A DNA stretch of 64,000 nucleotides from an uncultured Mediterraneibacter sp. (GCF_934330165.1 NZ_CAKRGI010000006.1:14380-78379), one strand, 5' to 3'. Positions 10,522 to 18,941 are shown, numbered from the stretch's first letter. Made by a program: numbers and translations. The notes: a model not told the origin generated them from the letters alone.

Positions 10522-11019
10522 TTAGAAAAATGCTACATCTTTACTGCCTCTGGATAATCCTGTAATTCCGGTTCTTGCAAGCTCCAGTATTTCGTAATCC
10601 TTCAGCAGATTTAAAAATGCTTCCAGTTTGCTCTTGGTTCCTGTCAGCTCGATCATCAGACAATCTTCTTCGACATCAACAATCTTCGCCCTGAAGATAT
10701 CCGCCACAGAAATGATCTCACCACGCTGTGAAGCATCTGCTCTTAACTTCACCATGATCAGTTCTCTGCAGACTGACTCATTTTCTTTCAGCATCTTGAT
10801 GTCCACTACATCTTCCAGTTTGCGGAGCTGCTTTTCGATCTGAGATAAGATCAGCTCATCTCCTGATGAAACAACTGTGATTCTTGTAAATCTCGGATCT
10901 GCTGTCATACCGGCTGTGATACTGTCAATACTGTATCCGCGGCGGCTGAACAGTCCTGCGATTCTGCTAAGGACACCTGGATTGTTGTCCACGAGCAGTG
11001 AATAAACCTGACTTCTCAT
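10522..11019 (-). CDS. ilvN: Acetolactate synthase small (regulatory) subunit
   Basis: Regulatory subunit for valine feedback control of acetolactate synthase. Residues 3-75 form an ACT domain (VYSLLVDNNPGVLSRIAGLFSRRGYSI) and the C-terminal half is the ALS_ss_C domain (GTKSKLEAFLNLLKDYEILELARTG). Length (165 residues) fits the family. It is the first gene after the promoter at 11078-11106. No large subunit (ilvB) is adjacent, so that gene must lie elsewhere in the genome. Confidence 0.95.
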   Translation of the reverse strand: MRSQVYSLLVDNNPGVLSRIAGLFSRRGYSIDSITAGMTADPRFTRITVVSSGDELILSQIEKQLRKLEDVVDIKMLKENESVCRELIMVKLRADASQRGEIISVADIFRAKIVDVEEDCLMIELTGTKSKLEAFLNLLKDYEILELARTGITGLSRGSKDVAFF

Positions 11020-11077
11020 GCGTATCCTCTCTTTCCAGTTTGAATCTGCAAAAACAGAGTGCGTTCTGTTTTCCTTA

Positions 11078-11106
11078 ATATTAACAACTTAAGTTTGCTT
11101 TGTCAA
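11078..11106 (-). promoter_or_regulatory. Promoter of ilvN-ilvC with a hairpin at the transcript 5' end
   Basis: On the minus strand TTGACA (11106-11101) and TAATAT (11083-11078) are 17 bp apart. The predicted transcript begins near 11070, inside the inverted repeat AAAACAGA / TCTGTTTT (11051-11072). That repeat may be a 5'-end stabilising hairpin or a repressor operator. Confidence 0.8.
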
Positions 11107-11159
11107 GAGTATTTTTAAATATTTTAGAGTGGATTCTGTTTTTTATTTTTTCTATTGTC

Positions 11160-12986
11160 TCACAGTCCCATCTGTTCTGCAAGCTCATTTAAATACATCC
11201 ACCGTTCCTCTTTTTCTTCCAGTTCTGCCGCACAATTTTCCTGTTCTTCCATCAGCTCCCGGAGTTTCACTGAATTAGTGGCATTGGCAGTGATCTGCCG
11301 TTCGATTGATGCCAGCTTTTCTTCCAGCTTTGCAATATCTTCATCGATGGTCTCATACTCTCTCTGCTCTTTATAAGTAAATTTCATTTTTTCCTGACGG
11401 TTCTGCTTCCAGGTCTTTTTAGAAGCCTTCTCTTCCGTATTTTCTTCTGTCCCGGTTCCTTCTCCTTTCCCTGCGGAACTTCCATTTATTTTAAAAATCA
11501 TTGACGCAGATTCCTCCTGCTGCCTTTTTGCATTCAGATAATCGCTGTACCCGCCTTCATACTGACGAATCCCGCCTTTTCCATCCAGTTCAAAAATACG
11601 GTCTACAACATTATCCAGAAAATAGCGGTCATGGGATACCGTGATCACAATCCCGGTAAAAGAATTCAGGTAATCTTCCAGAATGGTCAGTGTCGGAATA
11701 TCCAGATTATTTCCTGCCTCATCGAACAGAAGTACGTTTGCATTTTCAGCCAGAACTCCCAGGAGATACAGCCGTCTCTTTTCTCCTCCTGAAAGCTTTC
11801 CGATCGGTGCATACTGCATATCCGGTGTGAAAAGAAAACGTTCCAGAAGCTGCGTTGCACTGATCCTGCCATCCTTTGTCGTGATATACTCTGCAATATC
11901 TTTTACATAGTCGATCACCCTCTGACTGTCATCCATATGCTTCTCTTCCTGTGCAAAATATCCGATCTTTACGGTTTCTCCGGTCTCGATGCTTCCGCTG
12001 TCCGGCTGTACGATCCCTGCAATCATTTTTAAAAGTGTAGATTTGCCACATCCGTTCGATCCAATAATCCCAAGTCTCTGATTTTTCAGCACAATATAAT
12101 CAAAATCATTTAAAATCTTCTTTTCTCCAAATGCTTTGCTTACATGATGCAGTTCCACCGTCTTTTTTCCCATTCTTGTCTCAACTGAATCCAGTTCCAC
12201 TGTCTGATCCTTCACCGGTGCTTTTCCATTCTTCAATTCTTCCAGACGTTCCAGTCTTGCTTTCTGCTTTGTAGTCCTTGCCCGGCAGCCACGTTTCGCC
12301 CATTCCAGTTCCATCCGCAGTACACTCTGCCGCTTCCGTTCTGTCGCAAGTTCCCTTTCCTCTCTCGCCGCCTTTAATTCCAGAAATCCGGTATAGTCCG
12401 CATCATATCCATACATCTTTCCGTGACTCAGTTCCAGAATCCGATTTGTCACACGATCCAGGAAATACCGGTCATGCGTTACCATCAAAACAGTTCCTCT
12501 GTAGGAACGCAGATATTCTTCCAGCCAGGTGATCATTTCCTGATCCAGGTGATTTGTCGGCTCATCCAGCAACAGTACATCAAAATTACCGGCAAGGATC
12601 TTTGCAAGTACAACTCTTCTCTTCTGTCCTCCTGAAAGCTGCTCAATTTTCTGATCAAAATCTGTAATTCCAAGTTCTGTCAGATTACTCTCTACCTGCC
12701 AGCTCTCATCTGTTCCACTTTCCAGTGCATAAGAACGGATATCCGCTCCGTCCGGGAAAACCGGATTCTGCGGTACAAATGCAAGTTTCAGTCCATTCTG
12801 CCGTATTACCTGTCCACTGTCCGGTACTTCTTCACCGGCGATCACTTTCAGTAAAGTAGATTTTCCTGTTCCGTTGATTCCGACAATCCCGATTTTATCT
12901 CTCTCCTGTATTCCAAAAGAAGCATCATCAAAAATCACTTTCTCCCCGTAGATTTTATTGATATGTTCCAGATTGATTATATTCAT
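11160..12986 (-). CDS. ABC-F family ATPase (Uup/EttA-type), degenerate second Walker B
   Basis: A soluble protein with two ABC domains in tandem and no membrane part, so an ABC-F factor acting on ribosomes or stalled translation. Domain 1 has GINGTGKST, LSGGQKRRVVLAKIL and LLLDEPTNHLD; domain 2 has GSNGCGKST and LSGGEKRRLYLLGVL. Between them is the charged linker (about residues 195-270). A C-terminal coiled coil (YKEQREYETIDEDIAKLEEK) resembles Uup. Odd point: the second Walker B region reads LLFDEAGNNLD instead of LLLDEPTNDLD; the catalytic Glu is kept but Pro and Thr are lost. It is a single gene without an antibiotic-resistance context. Confidence 0.9.
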   Translation of the reverse strand: MNIINLEHINKIYGEKVIFDDASFGIQERDKIGIVGINGTGKSTLLKVIAGEEVPDSGQVIRQNGLKLAFVPQNPVFPDGADIRSYALESGTDESWQVESNLTELGITDFDQKIEQLSGGQKRRVVLAKILAGNFDVLLLDEPTNHLDQEMITWLEEYLRSYRGTVLMVTHDRYFLDRVTNRILELSHGKMYGYDADYTGFLELKAAREERELATERKRQSVLRMELEWAKRGCRARTTKQKARLERLEELKNGKAPVKDQTVELDSVETRMGKKTVELHHVSKAFGEKKILNDFDYIVLKNQRLGIIGSNGCGKSTLLKMIAGIVQPDSGSIETGETVKIGYFAQEEKHMDDSQRVIDYVKDIAEYITTKDGRISATQLLERFLFTPDMQYAPIGKLSGGEKRRLYLLGVLAENANVLLFDEAGNNLDIPTLTILEDYLNSFTGIVITVSHDRYFLDNVVDRIFELDGKGGIRQYEGGYSDYLNAKRQQEESASMIFKINGSSAGKGEGTGTEENTEEKASKKTWKQNRQEKMKFTYKEQREYETIDEDIAKLEEKLASIERQITANATNSVKLRELMEEQENCAAELEEKEERWMYLNELAEQMGL

Positions 12987-13170
12987 TTCTGCCGACTCCT
13001 CTGCTTTTTCTATAGAAACTCTGAATTTTATTTTAAAGATTTCAAAATTTGCTTGTTAAATCTCATCAGACATTATATCATGATAAAGTTATTTCTTAAC
13101 AGTCTTTAATTAAAAATCTGCAGATTATGAGCTTGAAACCTGCAGATCAACGGAAAGCGAGGGATTTCTT

Positions 13171-14001
13171 ATGAGTCAGAAAAAAGAGTTCGATGATATT
13201 TTTGATGATGATTTTGAGGTTACATATGAAGAAGAACCCGTCTATGATGAAGATGACTTTGAAAATGACGGTTTCTACGAAACAGAAGATTTTAACGAAA
13301 AGGATTCTGAGGGAAATTATTTTGAAGAGAAATATCCCGATGAAGAAGACCCGGACGAAGATACAGAAAATGAATATGACGATGCTATCTATAGTCCTTC
13401 CGGCAGAAAGCGTAAGAAGCGGCATTCTTCCGAGGGAGAACCGGAATATGAATCCAGGGAAAAAAGTGATCCACGCTCCCGGAAAAGAGGTGGAGTTCCT
13501 CTTGCAGCCCCGATAAAAAAAGGCGGGAAAGCACTCTCCAGGCTGACAGGCTTCCTGCTCCAGCAGCTCTCAGTCCTTTTGATCCTTGCTACAACTATTT
13601 TTGTATTATATAATTTCTGGCGTGCAAGCACCCCTTATGGCGACATACAGGAATCGATCCAGAAAAAAAGTATTTCCCAGACACTGGCTGCCTACCTGTG
13701 TATCGCAGCGATCTTCCTTTTCTTTGAATTTATCTCCCTGATCTGGACAATGACCCGGGTACGCGTGAGAGAGAACGGACGAACCATAAAAGAAGATACT
13801 GGAAGAGGTCTTTTTTCCTTTCTTCTGGTATTTATCACGTCCTACCTCTGCTTTTTATTCGGTCATTTTCTTCCCGACAGTCCGGAGATCCTCTATGGCA
13901 TCAAAGGTGCGTTCGATGTATACGGTTCTCTCCATAATGCACTGCTGGGACTTTGTGCTGCCGGAGTCATTTCCTGCCTGATCCGACGGCATATGAGCTA
14001 A
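13171..14001 (+). CDS. Membrane protein with a long acidic N-terminal tail
   Basis: Not recognised as a named family. Residues 1-70 are extremely acidic (DDIFDDDFEVTYEEEP, then runs of D and E), followed by a basic stretch (GRKRKKRH ... RSRKRGG, about 77-108). Four hydrophobic segments follow near 128-148, 172-192, 210-228 and 250-267, ending in a short basic tail. This suggests an inner-membrane protein with a charged cytoplasmic tail. GAGGGATTTCTT precedes the ATG. It is monocistronic, with its own terminator at 14110-14180. Function unknown. Confidence 0.75.
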   Translation: MSQKKEFDDIFDDDFEVTYEEEPVYDEDDFENDGFYETEDFNEKDSEGNYFEEKYPDEEDPDEDTENEYDDAIYSPSGRKRKKRHSSEGEPEYESREKSDPRSRKRGGVPLAAPIKKGGKALSRLTGFLLQQLSVLLILATTIFVLYNFWRASTPYGDIQESIQKKSISQTLAAYLCIAAIFLFFEFISLIWTMTRVRVRENGRTIKEDTGRGLFSFLLVFITSYLCFLFGHFLPDSPEILYGIKGAFDVYGSLHNALLGLCAAGVISCLIRRHMS

Positions 14002-14064
14002 TTTTCACACAGCGAAATACATTGTGTAAAGATCTCAGCTCATCGTCGCAGTTGTCAGTCTTTC

Positions 14065-14097
14065 ATGCAGGTACGGACTTCAGTCCGTCGCCTGCAT
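14065..14097. repeat. Strong isolated hairpin in the 3' region of the acidic membrane protein gene
   Basis: The inverted repeat ATGCAGG-t-ACGGACT / AGTCCGT-cg-CCTGCAT forms a hairpin with a two-base loop. No T-run follows on either strand, so it is not a simple terminator. It could be an mRNA stability element or a remnant of a palindromic repeat family. Confidence 0.55.
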
Positions 14098-14109
14098 CCA
14101 TTAAAAAAA

Positions 14110-14180
14110 CAGCAGATCCACGGAACCAGAAAGTTCTTCTGACACGCTCCCGCATTTTTGGATCTGCTGTCTTTTCTTTT
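14110..14180 (+). terminator. Terminator with long loop
   Basis: The 12-bp stem ACAGCAGATCCA / TGGATCTGCTGT (14110-14121, 14160-14171) encloses a 38-base loop that contains another small hairpin. CTTTTCTTTT follows on the plus strand. It ends the 13171-14001 transcript. Confidence 0.75.
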
Positions 14181-14198
14181 AATCCCTTTATTTCCTAA

Positions 14199-14537
14199 TT
14201 AATCAAAAATGATCAGTGCCATAAATACAAGATCTGTATCTCCTGTATTCTTCAGTCCATGCCCTTTTCCGTCAGGAGTAAAGGTAACATCTCCTGCTTT
14301 TACCGGACGAACTGTACCGTTGTCGTTATAATCTCCCTCTCCACGCAGGATATAGTATGTCTCGCTCTCATTATGATGCTCATGATATCCAAGAGAACAT
14401 CCTGACTCGATCGTCACTTCTGCATATAATCCGCATTTTCCATTTAACTCTTTTTCACCAAGAATATGCTTGATCAGGACATGTCCTTCTCCACCACACA
14501 TATTTTCTTTTCTTTCGACTTTCAGTTCACTCATCAT
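14199..14537 (-). CDS. Cupin-domain protein
   Basis: A 112-residue single-domain cupin. The two metal-binding motifs are visible: GYHEHHNESETYYILRGEG (motif 1, residues about 51-69) and DVTFTPDGKGHGLKNTG (motif 2, about 83-99). Such small cupins bind a metal and act as isomerases, dioxygenases or sensors; the substrate cannot be told. AGGAGGAGATA precedes the start. It is a single gene with no informative neighbours. Confidence 0.85.
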   Translation of the reverse strand: MMSELKVERKENMCGGEGHVLIKHILGEKELNGKCGLYAEVTIESGCSLGYHEHHNESETYYILRGEGDYNDNGTVRPVKAGDVTFTPDGKGHGLKNTGDTDLVFMALIIFD

Positions 14538-14651
14538 TATCTCCTCCTGCCATAATATTTTATCACGAAACAGGACACCCGTTCTGTATCCCTGCCTCTA
14601 TTTTTACAGTATAAGCTTGTTGATATTTTTTCGCAACATTTATCAAAAATT

Positions 14652-15437
14652 TTAACGGAAGATTTTTTCTTTCCTTATCTGAACGCACGCTTTGGAATAT
14701 GCTACTGTCATGACCAGATACATTCCTGCAACAACAATAATTGCAAGGATTCCTGTATTAAAAAAGAGATTCAAAATTAATGTCAGAAGAAGTAACAGTG
14801 GAATTACTTTGTTCATACACATATATGCTTTATATGCACTCTGAAATACAATCTCTTTTTCTGCTTCATCACAACTTGCAAGCCATTCTTTCTGAAATTT
14901 TGAAGAGGAGGGATCTCCTTTCTTTTCCGGATGGACTTTCTGAACAAGTTTAACATACCGTACCTGCATGATCCCATCATAAAAGAAACAGCTCAAAAAC
15001 AAAATACACGCCCACAGGAACGTGATTGAAGTACTACCGCCCCTTCCAATATAATCCAATGAATAACCGAAAGCCAGAATCAGAATACATAAGACCTGTG
15101 ATAAGACATTCACACCCGTCAGCCATGCACCGTATTTTTCTTCTTCATATTCCAGTCTGTCACACTCTTCATCATCAGCTTTCAACAGAGCATTGCAGTT
15201 CTTTTTCAAACAATGACAGATCCATTCTTCCGCTATCACAGACAATGCAAGTACCACAGCCATTCCAGGAAGGATCAGTTGTTCTATCCCACTGATATGC
15301 AGCGTGATCGTTCCAATCTCCTTCCAGTCTGAGGCACGCTCTATAAAATACATTCCTGTTCCGCCCAGAACCATACCGATTATAGCACCCGCAGACATTT
15401 TAAGTATAAAACTTTTATAACTATTTTTCTTTTTCAT
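14652..15437 (-). CDS. DUF3169-type multi-span membrane protein
   Basis: A 261-residue integral membrane protein with about six hydrophobic segments (near 13-30, 50-66, 103-121, 132-150, 208-224 and 227-246) and a cytoplasmic region between segments 2 and 3 rich in charged residues. The pairing with a short XRE regulator through an ATGA overlap is the usual setting of DUF3169 proteins in Firmicutes, and this arrangement is my main evidence. Function is unknown; a stress or bacteriocin-response module is one possibility. Confidence 0.65.
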   Translation of the reverse strand: MKKKNSYKSFILKMSAGAIIGMVLGGTGMYFIERASDWKEIGTITLHISGIEQLILPGMAVVLALSVIAEEWICHCLKKNCNALLKADDEECDRLEYEEEKYGAWLTGVNVLSQVLCILILAFGYSLDYIGRGGSTSITFLWACILFLSCFFYDGIMQVRYVKLVQKVHPEKKGDPSSSKFQKEWLASCDEAEKEIVFQSAYKAYMCMNKVIPLLLLLTLILNLFFNTGILAIIVVAGMYLVMTVAYSKACVQIRKEKIFR

Positions 15438-15643
15438 TCTACATCCTCCTCATACTCAAACAGATCTTCTACTTTTACTCCACAGATTTTTGCCAGCTTT
15501 AATGCCAGTGTCACTGAGGGAGAATAATCCCCCCTCTCGATCAGACTGATCGTCTGTCTCGATACACCGGCAAGCTTTCCGAGTTCCGTCTGATTGATCC
15601 CCAGTTCGGAACGGTATTCCTTTACATGGTTCAGTAATGCCAA
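15434..15643 (-). CDS. XRE-family HTH transcriptional regulator
   Basis: A 69-residue Cro/CI-type DNA-binding protein, almost only the five-helix HTH: YRSELGINQTELGKLAGVSRQTISLIERGDYSPSV, then LALKLAKICGVKVEDLFEYEED. I start it at the TTG (15641-15643) because GGGAGGAGAG lies just upstream; reading further upstream to 15694 would run into the operator region. It overlaps the DUF3169 gene by ATGA, so the two are translationally coupled. The three palindromes directly upstream are likely its operators, making it autoregulated. Confidence 0.88.
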   Translation of the reverse strand: MALLNHVKEYRSELGINQTELGKLAGVSRQTISLIERGDYSPSVTLALKLAKICGVKVEDLFEYEEDVE

Positions 15644-15675
15644 ATGATTCTCTCCTCCCTTTTCCAAGTTATTAT

Positions 15676-15752
15676 TGACAACTTTTCTTGTCATTCACAG
15701 CTTATCATTGACAACTTTCCTTGTCAATCCTTTTTGACAATTTTCTTTGTCA
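15676..15752. promoter_or_regulatory. Array of three identical palindromic operators
   Basis: TGACAA-N6-TTGTCA occurs three times without mismatch in the half sites: 15676-15693, 15709-15726 and 15735-15752. Start-to-start spacings are 33 and 26 bp. The array fills the region between the XRE gene and the promoter of the divergent membrane protein gene, so one regulator could control both directions. The half sites also contain or overlap TTGACA-like -35 elements on both strands. Confidence 0.85.
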
Positions 15753-15762
15753 TTTTTTAACA

Positions 15763-15791
15763 TTGACTCCTGTTCTGAAAGGGACTATACT
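15763..15791 (+). promoter_or_regulatory. Promoter of the 15836-17107 membrane protein gene
   Basis: TTGACT (15763-15768) and TATACT (15786-15791) are 17 bp apart. The upstream edge is 10 bp from the third palindrome of the operator array. Confidence 0.8.
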
Positions 15792-15835
15792 TTTGTGTAA
15801 CCTTAATAATAGAATAAATTCTAGGAGATGATTGA

Positions 15836-17107
15836 ATGAACGAAGAACAAAAAGTGGTTCCTTTTACTATAGAAGATTGCTATCATGTCTGCCGTCTTCT
15901 CTATCCCGACAGATCTGAAAAGAAAAAATTAAAGCTTGCCCGGAGGCTGCACCGGAAATGGCAAAGGAGACCTCCTCTTGAATATCAAATCAACGAGGAT
16001 TCACTGACCGTATCAGACAAGATTATACTGACTAAAAAGAATCTCCGGAAATGTGCCGTCAGTGGAGATTTTTATTTCTTTCAGGTCAAAGACCGGCTGT
16101 CACTTGTCCTTTTCAAACCAGCCACTGAAGAACACCACCAGGCAATGGAAGACTTCCTGAGGATCAACGAAATTGAGACGCTCCGGGAACTTCCGGCAGA
16201 AGCATCTACTCTTCCGTGGAATGAAGTTTACAAAATGCGTGTCGGTTCTCTGTTAAAAAGAGACTTTAAAAAGGGACGGTTTTTTATAATCCATGCCCTT
16301 CTGATCCTTCTTCTGACATTTGGCTGCCTTATATGGAATGCTAAGGATTACGTTAATTATATTCTCGAAGATGCCGGACTTTCTTCCGCAATCTCCGAAC
16401 GTATGATGGATACTGTATTTGACTCTCTTCCATCAGATGATATTGAAATTCTGGGGCAGATCCAAGATAAACTGCAAAATTCTCCTGCTGTAGATGCTCT
16501 TGCCGAAAAATATGCCCAGGCTATGATTCAGGGAATTGCAAACGGCAAAGAATTTGATGAGATCCATGTTGATATCAGCAACGAACTGGTTCAGATTGCT
16601 TCCACTGCATTGACCGAAATAAAAAAGCAGATCCCGCTATCCGATGGAACGGAAAAGCTGATCACCGCTTCTCTTTTATCCGATTCAGCATCTGCCCAGT
16701 CGGCGATCAATACTTATGCAGAGGGAATTTATGATGGTTTCAGCAACCGCCTCGGAGGACTTGTCAATCTGTACCGGATCCTGACCTCACAGTTTATGAT
16801 CCTTTTTATTGCAGTTCTGTATATTGGTATGGTCATTGCCTGCATAGCCACAACTCCCCTGACCGTTGTGAGATTCAGCTATCCCGCAACTTTTGTACTA
16901 TTTGGTATTCTCTATTACTTTTTAGTAAATGTCGTCGGAAATACGCTCGTTGCAAGGCTCAGCAACCGCTTTTTAGGCAGAACAGTATTCCTTGACCCGT
17001 CTATGGGATATGCAATGCTTATTGTTGCCATACTGGGGGCAGCCTTTCTCTTCCTTTGCCTGACCATCAGGATAAAAAGAGAAGAGAAAAAGCTGACTCA
17101 GCTCTGA
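15836..17107 (+). CDS. Four-helix membrane protein, unknown function
   Basis: Not recognised. The first 140 residues are soluble and basic (many K and R from 30 to 55). A first transmembrane helix lies near 148-166 (IIHALLILLLTFGCLIW), followed by a loop of about 140 residues, then three helices near 318-340, 348-366 and 388-410. The topology suggests one large external or cytoplasmic domain between helix 1 and 2. It is transcribed divergently from the XRE/DUF3169 operon across the shared palindromes, so it may belong to the same regulon. AGGAG precedes the ATG. Confidence 0.75.
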   Translation: MNEEQKVVPFTIEDCYHVCRLLYPDRSEKKKLKLARRLHRKWQRRPPLEYQINEDSLTVSDKIILTKKNLRKCAVSGDFYFFQVKDRLSLVLFKPATEEHHQAMEDFLRINEIETLRELPAEASTLPWNEVYKMRVGSLLKRDFKKGRFFIIHALLILLLTFGCLIWNAKDYVNYILEDAGLSSAISERMMDTVFDSLPSDDIEILGQIQDKLQNSPAVDALAEKYAQAMIQGIANGKEFDEIHVDISNELVQIASTALTEIKKQIPLSDGTEKLITASLLSDSASAQSAINTYAEGIYDGFSNRLGGLVNLYRILTSQFMILFIAVLYIGMVIACIATTPLTVVRFSYPATFVLFGILYYFLVNVVGNTLVARLSNRFLGRTVFLDPSMGYAMLIVAILGAAFLFLCLTIRIKREEKKLTQL

Positions 17108-17144
17108 GATAAATTTGAGACAGGCTAAAGCCTAATATAAATAA

Positions 17145-17195
17145 AATAATAGGACAATGTTCACATTGAAAGTGTTCATTGTCCTATTATTATTT
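17145..17195. terminator. Bidirectional terminator at the left prophage border
   Basis: A 15-bp stem AATAATAGGACAATG / CATTGTCCTATTATT (17145-17159, 17178-17192) with T/A-rich flanks. It ends the 15836-17107 gene. Before prophage insertion it would also have been the terminator of the GGGtGRT gene arriving on the minus strand, because attL directly beyond it carries that gene's original 3' end. Confidence 0.85.
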
Positions 17196-17225
17196 GCATT
17201 TATTTACGTCTGTTTATGCCGGTTC

Positions 17226-17260
17226 TTAGAACTTACCAGCCTTTGCAGCTTCCTCAACAG
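17226..17260. other. attL (left attachment site)
   Basis: The 35-bp repeat matches 49634-49668 except at 17235 (a versus g); the longest exact block is 25 bp (17236-17260). On the minus strand it encodes the last residues of the GGGtGRT protein (EEAAKAGKF and stop). This is the original chromosomal 3' end of that gene, left behind by integration. Confidence 0.93.
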
Positions 17261-17359
17261 AAACAATAAACACCATAAAATCAATGGATTTTAACTCTTT
17301 ATATACAACTAGTATACTAATAATATAAATCTTTTTGATTTCAATCAGTCTTTTTATAA

Positions 17360-17476
17360 TCAAAACAACTGGAATCTGTCAATTTTCTTTCCGAAGCTAC
17401 CAGCGTAACCATCCTGTCCACCGCCAGTCTCGTTGTTGTACTGCCAGTCATAGTAGTTGCCGTTCACGGGGTGATC
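17360..17476 (-). pseudogene. In-frame coding remnant after the lysin stop codon
   Basis: Directly after the TGA of the lysin gene the same reading frame stays open for 38 codons to a TGA at 17360. The peptide contains NGNYYDWQYNNE and DGYAGSFGKKIDRFQ. The Trp/Gly-AG-Gly pattern loosely resembles clostridial hydrophobic-W type wall-binding repeats. A GTG inside it (17465-17467) could start a 35-residue peptide, but no ribosome binding site is seen. Most likely a remnant of a third lysin domain or of another gene moved next to attL; readthrough is also possible. Confidence 0.45.
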
Positions 17477-18505
17477 TCATTTCACCCTGAGTTTCTGACC
17501 GGCATAAATCTTATTCGGATTTTTGATGCCGTTCAGCGTTGCAATCTTCTGATAGGTTGTACCGTATTTTGCTGCGATCTTTGACAGGGTATCACCCGAT
17601 TTTACCGTATAGTACACAGCAGATGATCCTGATCCACTTCCGTTGATTACTTTCTGCACTTCTACATACCGTTTTCCGAGTACCATCTTGCGGGTATCAC
17701 CATTGCCATATTTTCCCGCCTTTGTTTCTGCCGCAAGCGTGGAGGCTGATGCAGTAGCGATATGGTTAATAAAGGTCTGCACCTCGGAATAACGACTACC
17801 AAGCTTTGCCTTGCGTGTATCGCCATTACCATACTTACCTGACAGCGTATCTACTACAAGCTGTAATGTTGTTCCAATCGGCACGACTGCACTGGGATTG
17901 GATGCAGGCTGTGACGGCTTGCTCGTTCCTGTGATTTCAGTTGGAAAATCACGATAGCAATAATTAACATCTACCCGTCCACTAATGCCCGGAACACTTC
18001 CATCGGAGCTGTACTGCCACATATCGGCTTTCATCCCAAGTGTACTATTATAGCGTGCGATCCACAGTGGATATCTTGTCCCCAGTGAACTTAAGTAGTT
18101 ATCCCACCATGATTTATTACAATATACTCCACACTGATACCCTGCCGCTTCGATCAGTGCCGCAAATTTCTTCATACGGTCAGCCGCACCTGTCTGCGTT
18201 CCCGGTTCCTCCAGGTCATAAAATACCGGATACGACAGTTTATATCCTTTCACCAGTCTCAGCACATGTCTTGCCTCTGACTCTGCCTGTGCAGTTGTCT
18301 TTGCATACGAATAAATATAAACACCAAACGGAATCCCCAGTCTGGTACATTCATTTGCATTTCTCTTCCACTGCGTATCATCCTGAGAAGTCAGGTCATC
18401 CCCGTAACCACACCGGATGATCGCATGATATCCTGCTGCCTTAACTTTCTCCCAGTTAATAGTTCCCTGATGATACGATACGTCTACTACATTAATCGTT
18501 GCCAT
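17477..18505 (-). CDS. Phage endolysin: GH25 lysozyme with two CW_7 repeats and a LysM domain
   Basis: Cleaves the glycan strand of peptidoglycan at the end of infection. Residues 1-190 are a glycoside hydrolase 25 domain ([30 protein letters not shown] with the catalytic acidic residues; [15 protein letters not shown]). Two CW_7 (Cpl-7) repeats follow, both with [10 protein letters not shown] (about 221-236 and 264-278). The C-terminus is a LysM domain ([21 protein letters not shown], about 298-342). It is the last gene of the late operon, 2 bp after the holin. No signal peptide, so release depends on the holin. Confidence 0.96.
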   Translation of the reverse strand: MATINVVDVSYHQGTINWEKVKAAGYHAIIRCGYGDDLTSQDDTQWKRNANECTRLGIPFGVYIYSYAKTTAQAESEARHVLRLVKGYKLSYPVFYDLEEPGTQTGAADRMKKFAALIEAAGYQCGVYCNKSWWDNYLSSLGTRYPLWIARYNSTLGMKADMWQYSSDGSVPGISGRVDVNYCYRDFPTEITGTSKPSQPASNPSAVVPIGTTLQLVVDTLSGKYGNGDTRKAKLGSRYSEVQTFINHIATASASTLAAETKAGKYGNGDTRKMVLGKRYVEVQKVINGSGSGSSAVYYTVKSGDTLSKIAAKYGTTYQKIATLNGIKNPNKIYAGQKLRVK

Positions 18506-18507
18506 GA

Positions 18508-18921
18508 TTATTCTTCCTCCTTATCTGAATCTCTCAACTGTAAAAGTACATCTTTCAGCCGTTCCGGGATTGGAACAAATACCGCTGCATTTTCCAAAAG
18601 ACTCAACGCTTCGTTGCAAATGTAAAACGTAATAACCACTTCCCGGAGTGGAATCGTGCCACCGATCAGCATCTGAATTAAGTAAGCCACAGCGATCACA
18701 ATAAACATCACGATCTTTTTCAGCAATCCACGAAATCCCGTTTCGGACGAGAGCTGCTTCAAATAGATCCCTTTTAGCACTCCCGTAACATAATCCAGCA
18801 CCGCAAGACACACGATCGTCTTAAGCAGTACGTCCCATCCTCCTAAAAAGTACGCAAGGACTCCACCCAGGAATCCAAACACAATGCTGATTTCATTAAA
18901 TAACTTGTCCATTTTTTTCAT
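18508..18921 (-). CDS. Phage holin (toxin secretion/lysis holin family)
   Basis: Forms membrane lesions that release the lysin. The 137-residue protein has three hydrophobic segments (near 12-28, 30-47 and 65-88) with the family pattern [41 protein letters not shown], then a charged C-terminus. I begin at the ATG at 18921 with GTGAGG just upstream; a TTG 24 bases earlier overlaps the preceding fibre gene stop. Position immediately before the lysin supports the call. Confidence 0.92.
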   Translation of the reverse strand: MKKMDKLFNEISIVFGFLGGVLAYFLGGWDVLLKTIVCLAVLDYVTGVLKGIYLKQLSSETGFRGLLKKIVMFIVIAVAYLIQMLIGGTIPLREVVITFYICNEALSLLENAAVFVPIPERLKDVLLQLRDSDKEEE

Positions 18922-18941
18922 ATTCCTCACTTTCCTCTCTT

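Noticed and set aside
11020-11159. T-box riboswitch upstream of ilvN
   Set aside because: The region is only 140 bp, the promoter is 60 bp from the gene, and no T-box antiterminator sequence is seen.
15675-15752. CRISPR-like direct repeats of TTGACAA
   Set aside because: The repeats are short symmetric palindromes with spacings too small and unequal for a CRISPR array, and no cas genes are present; they fit operators.
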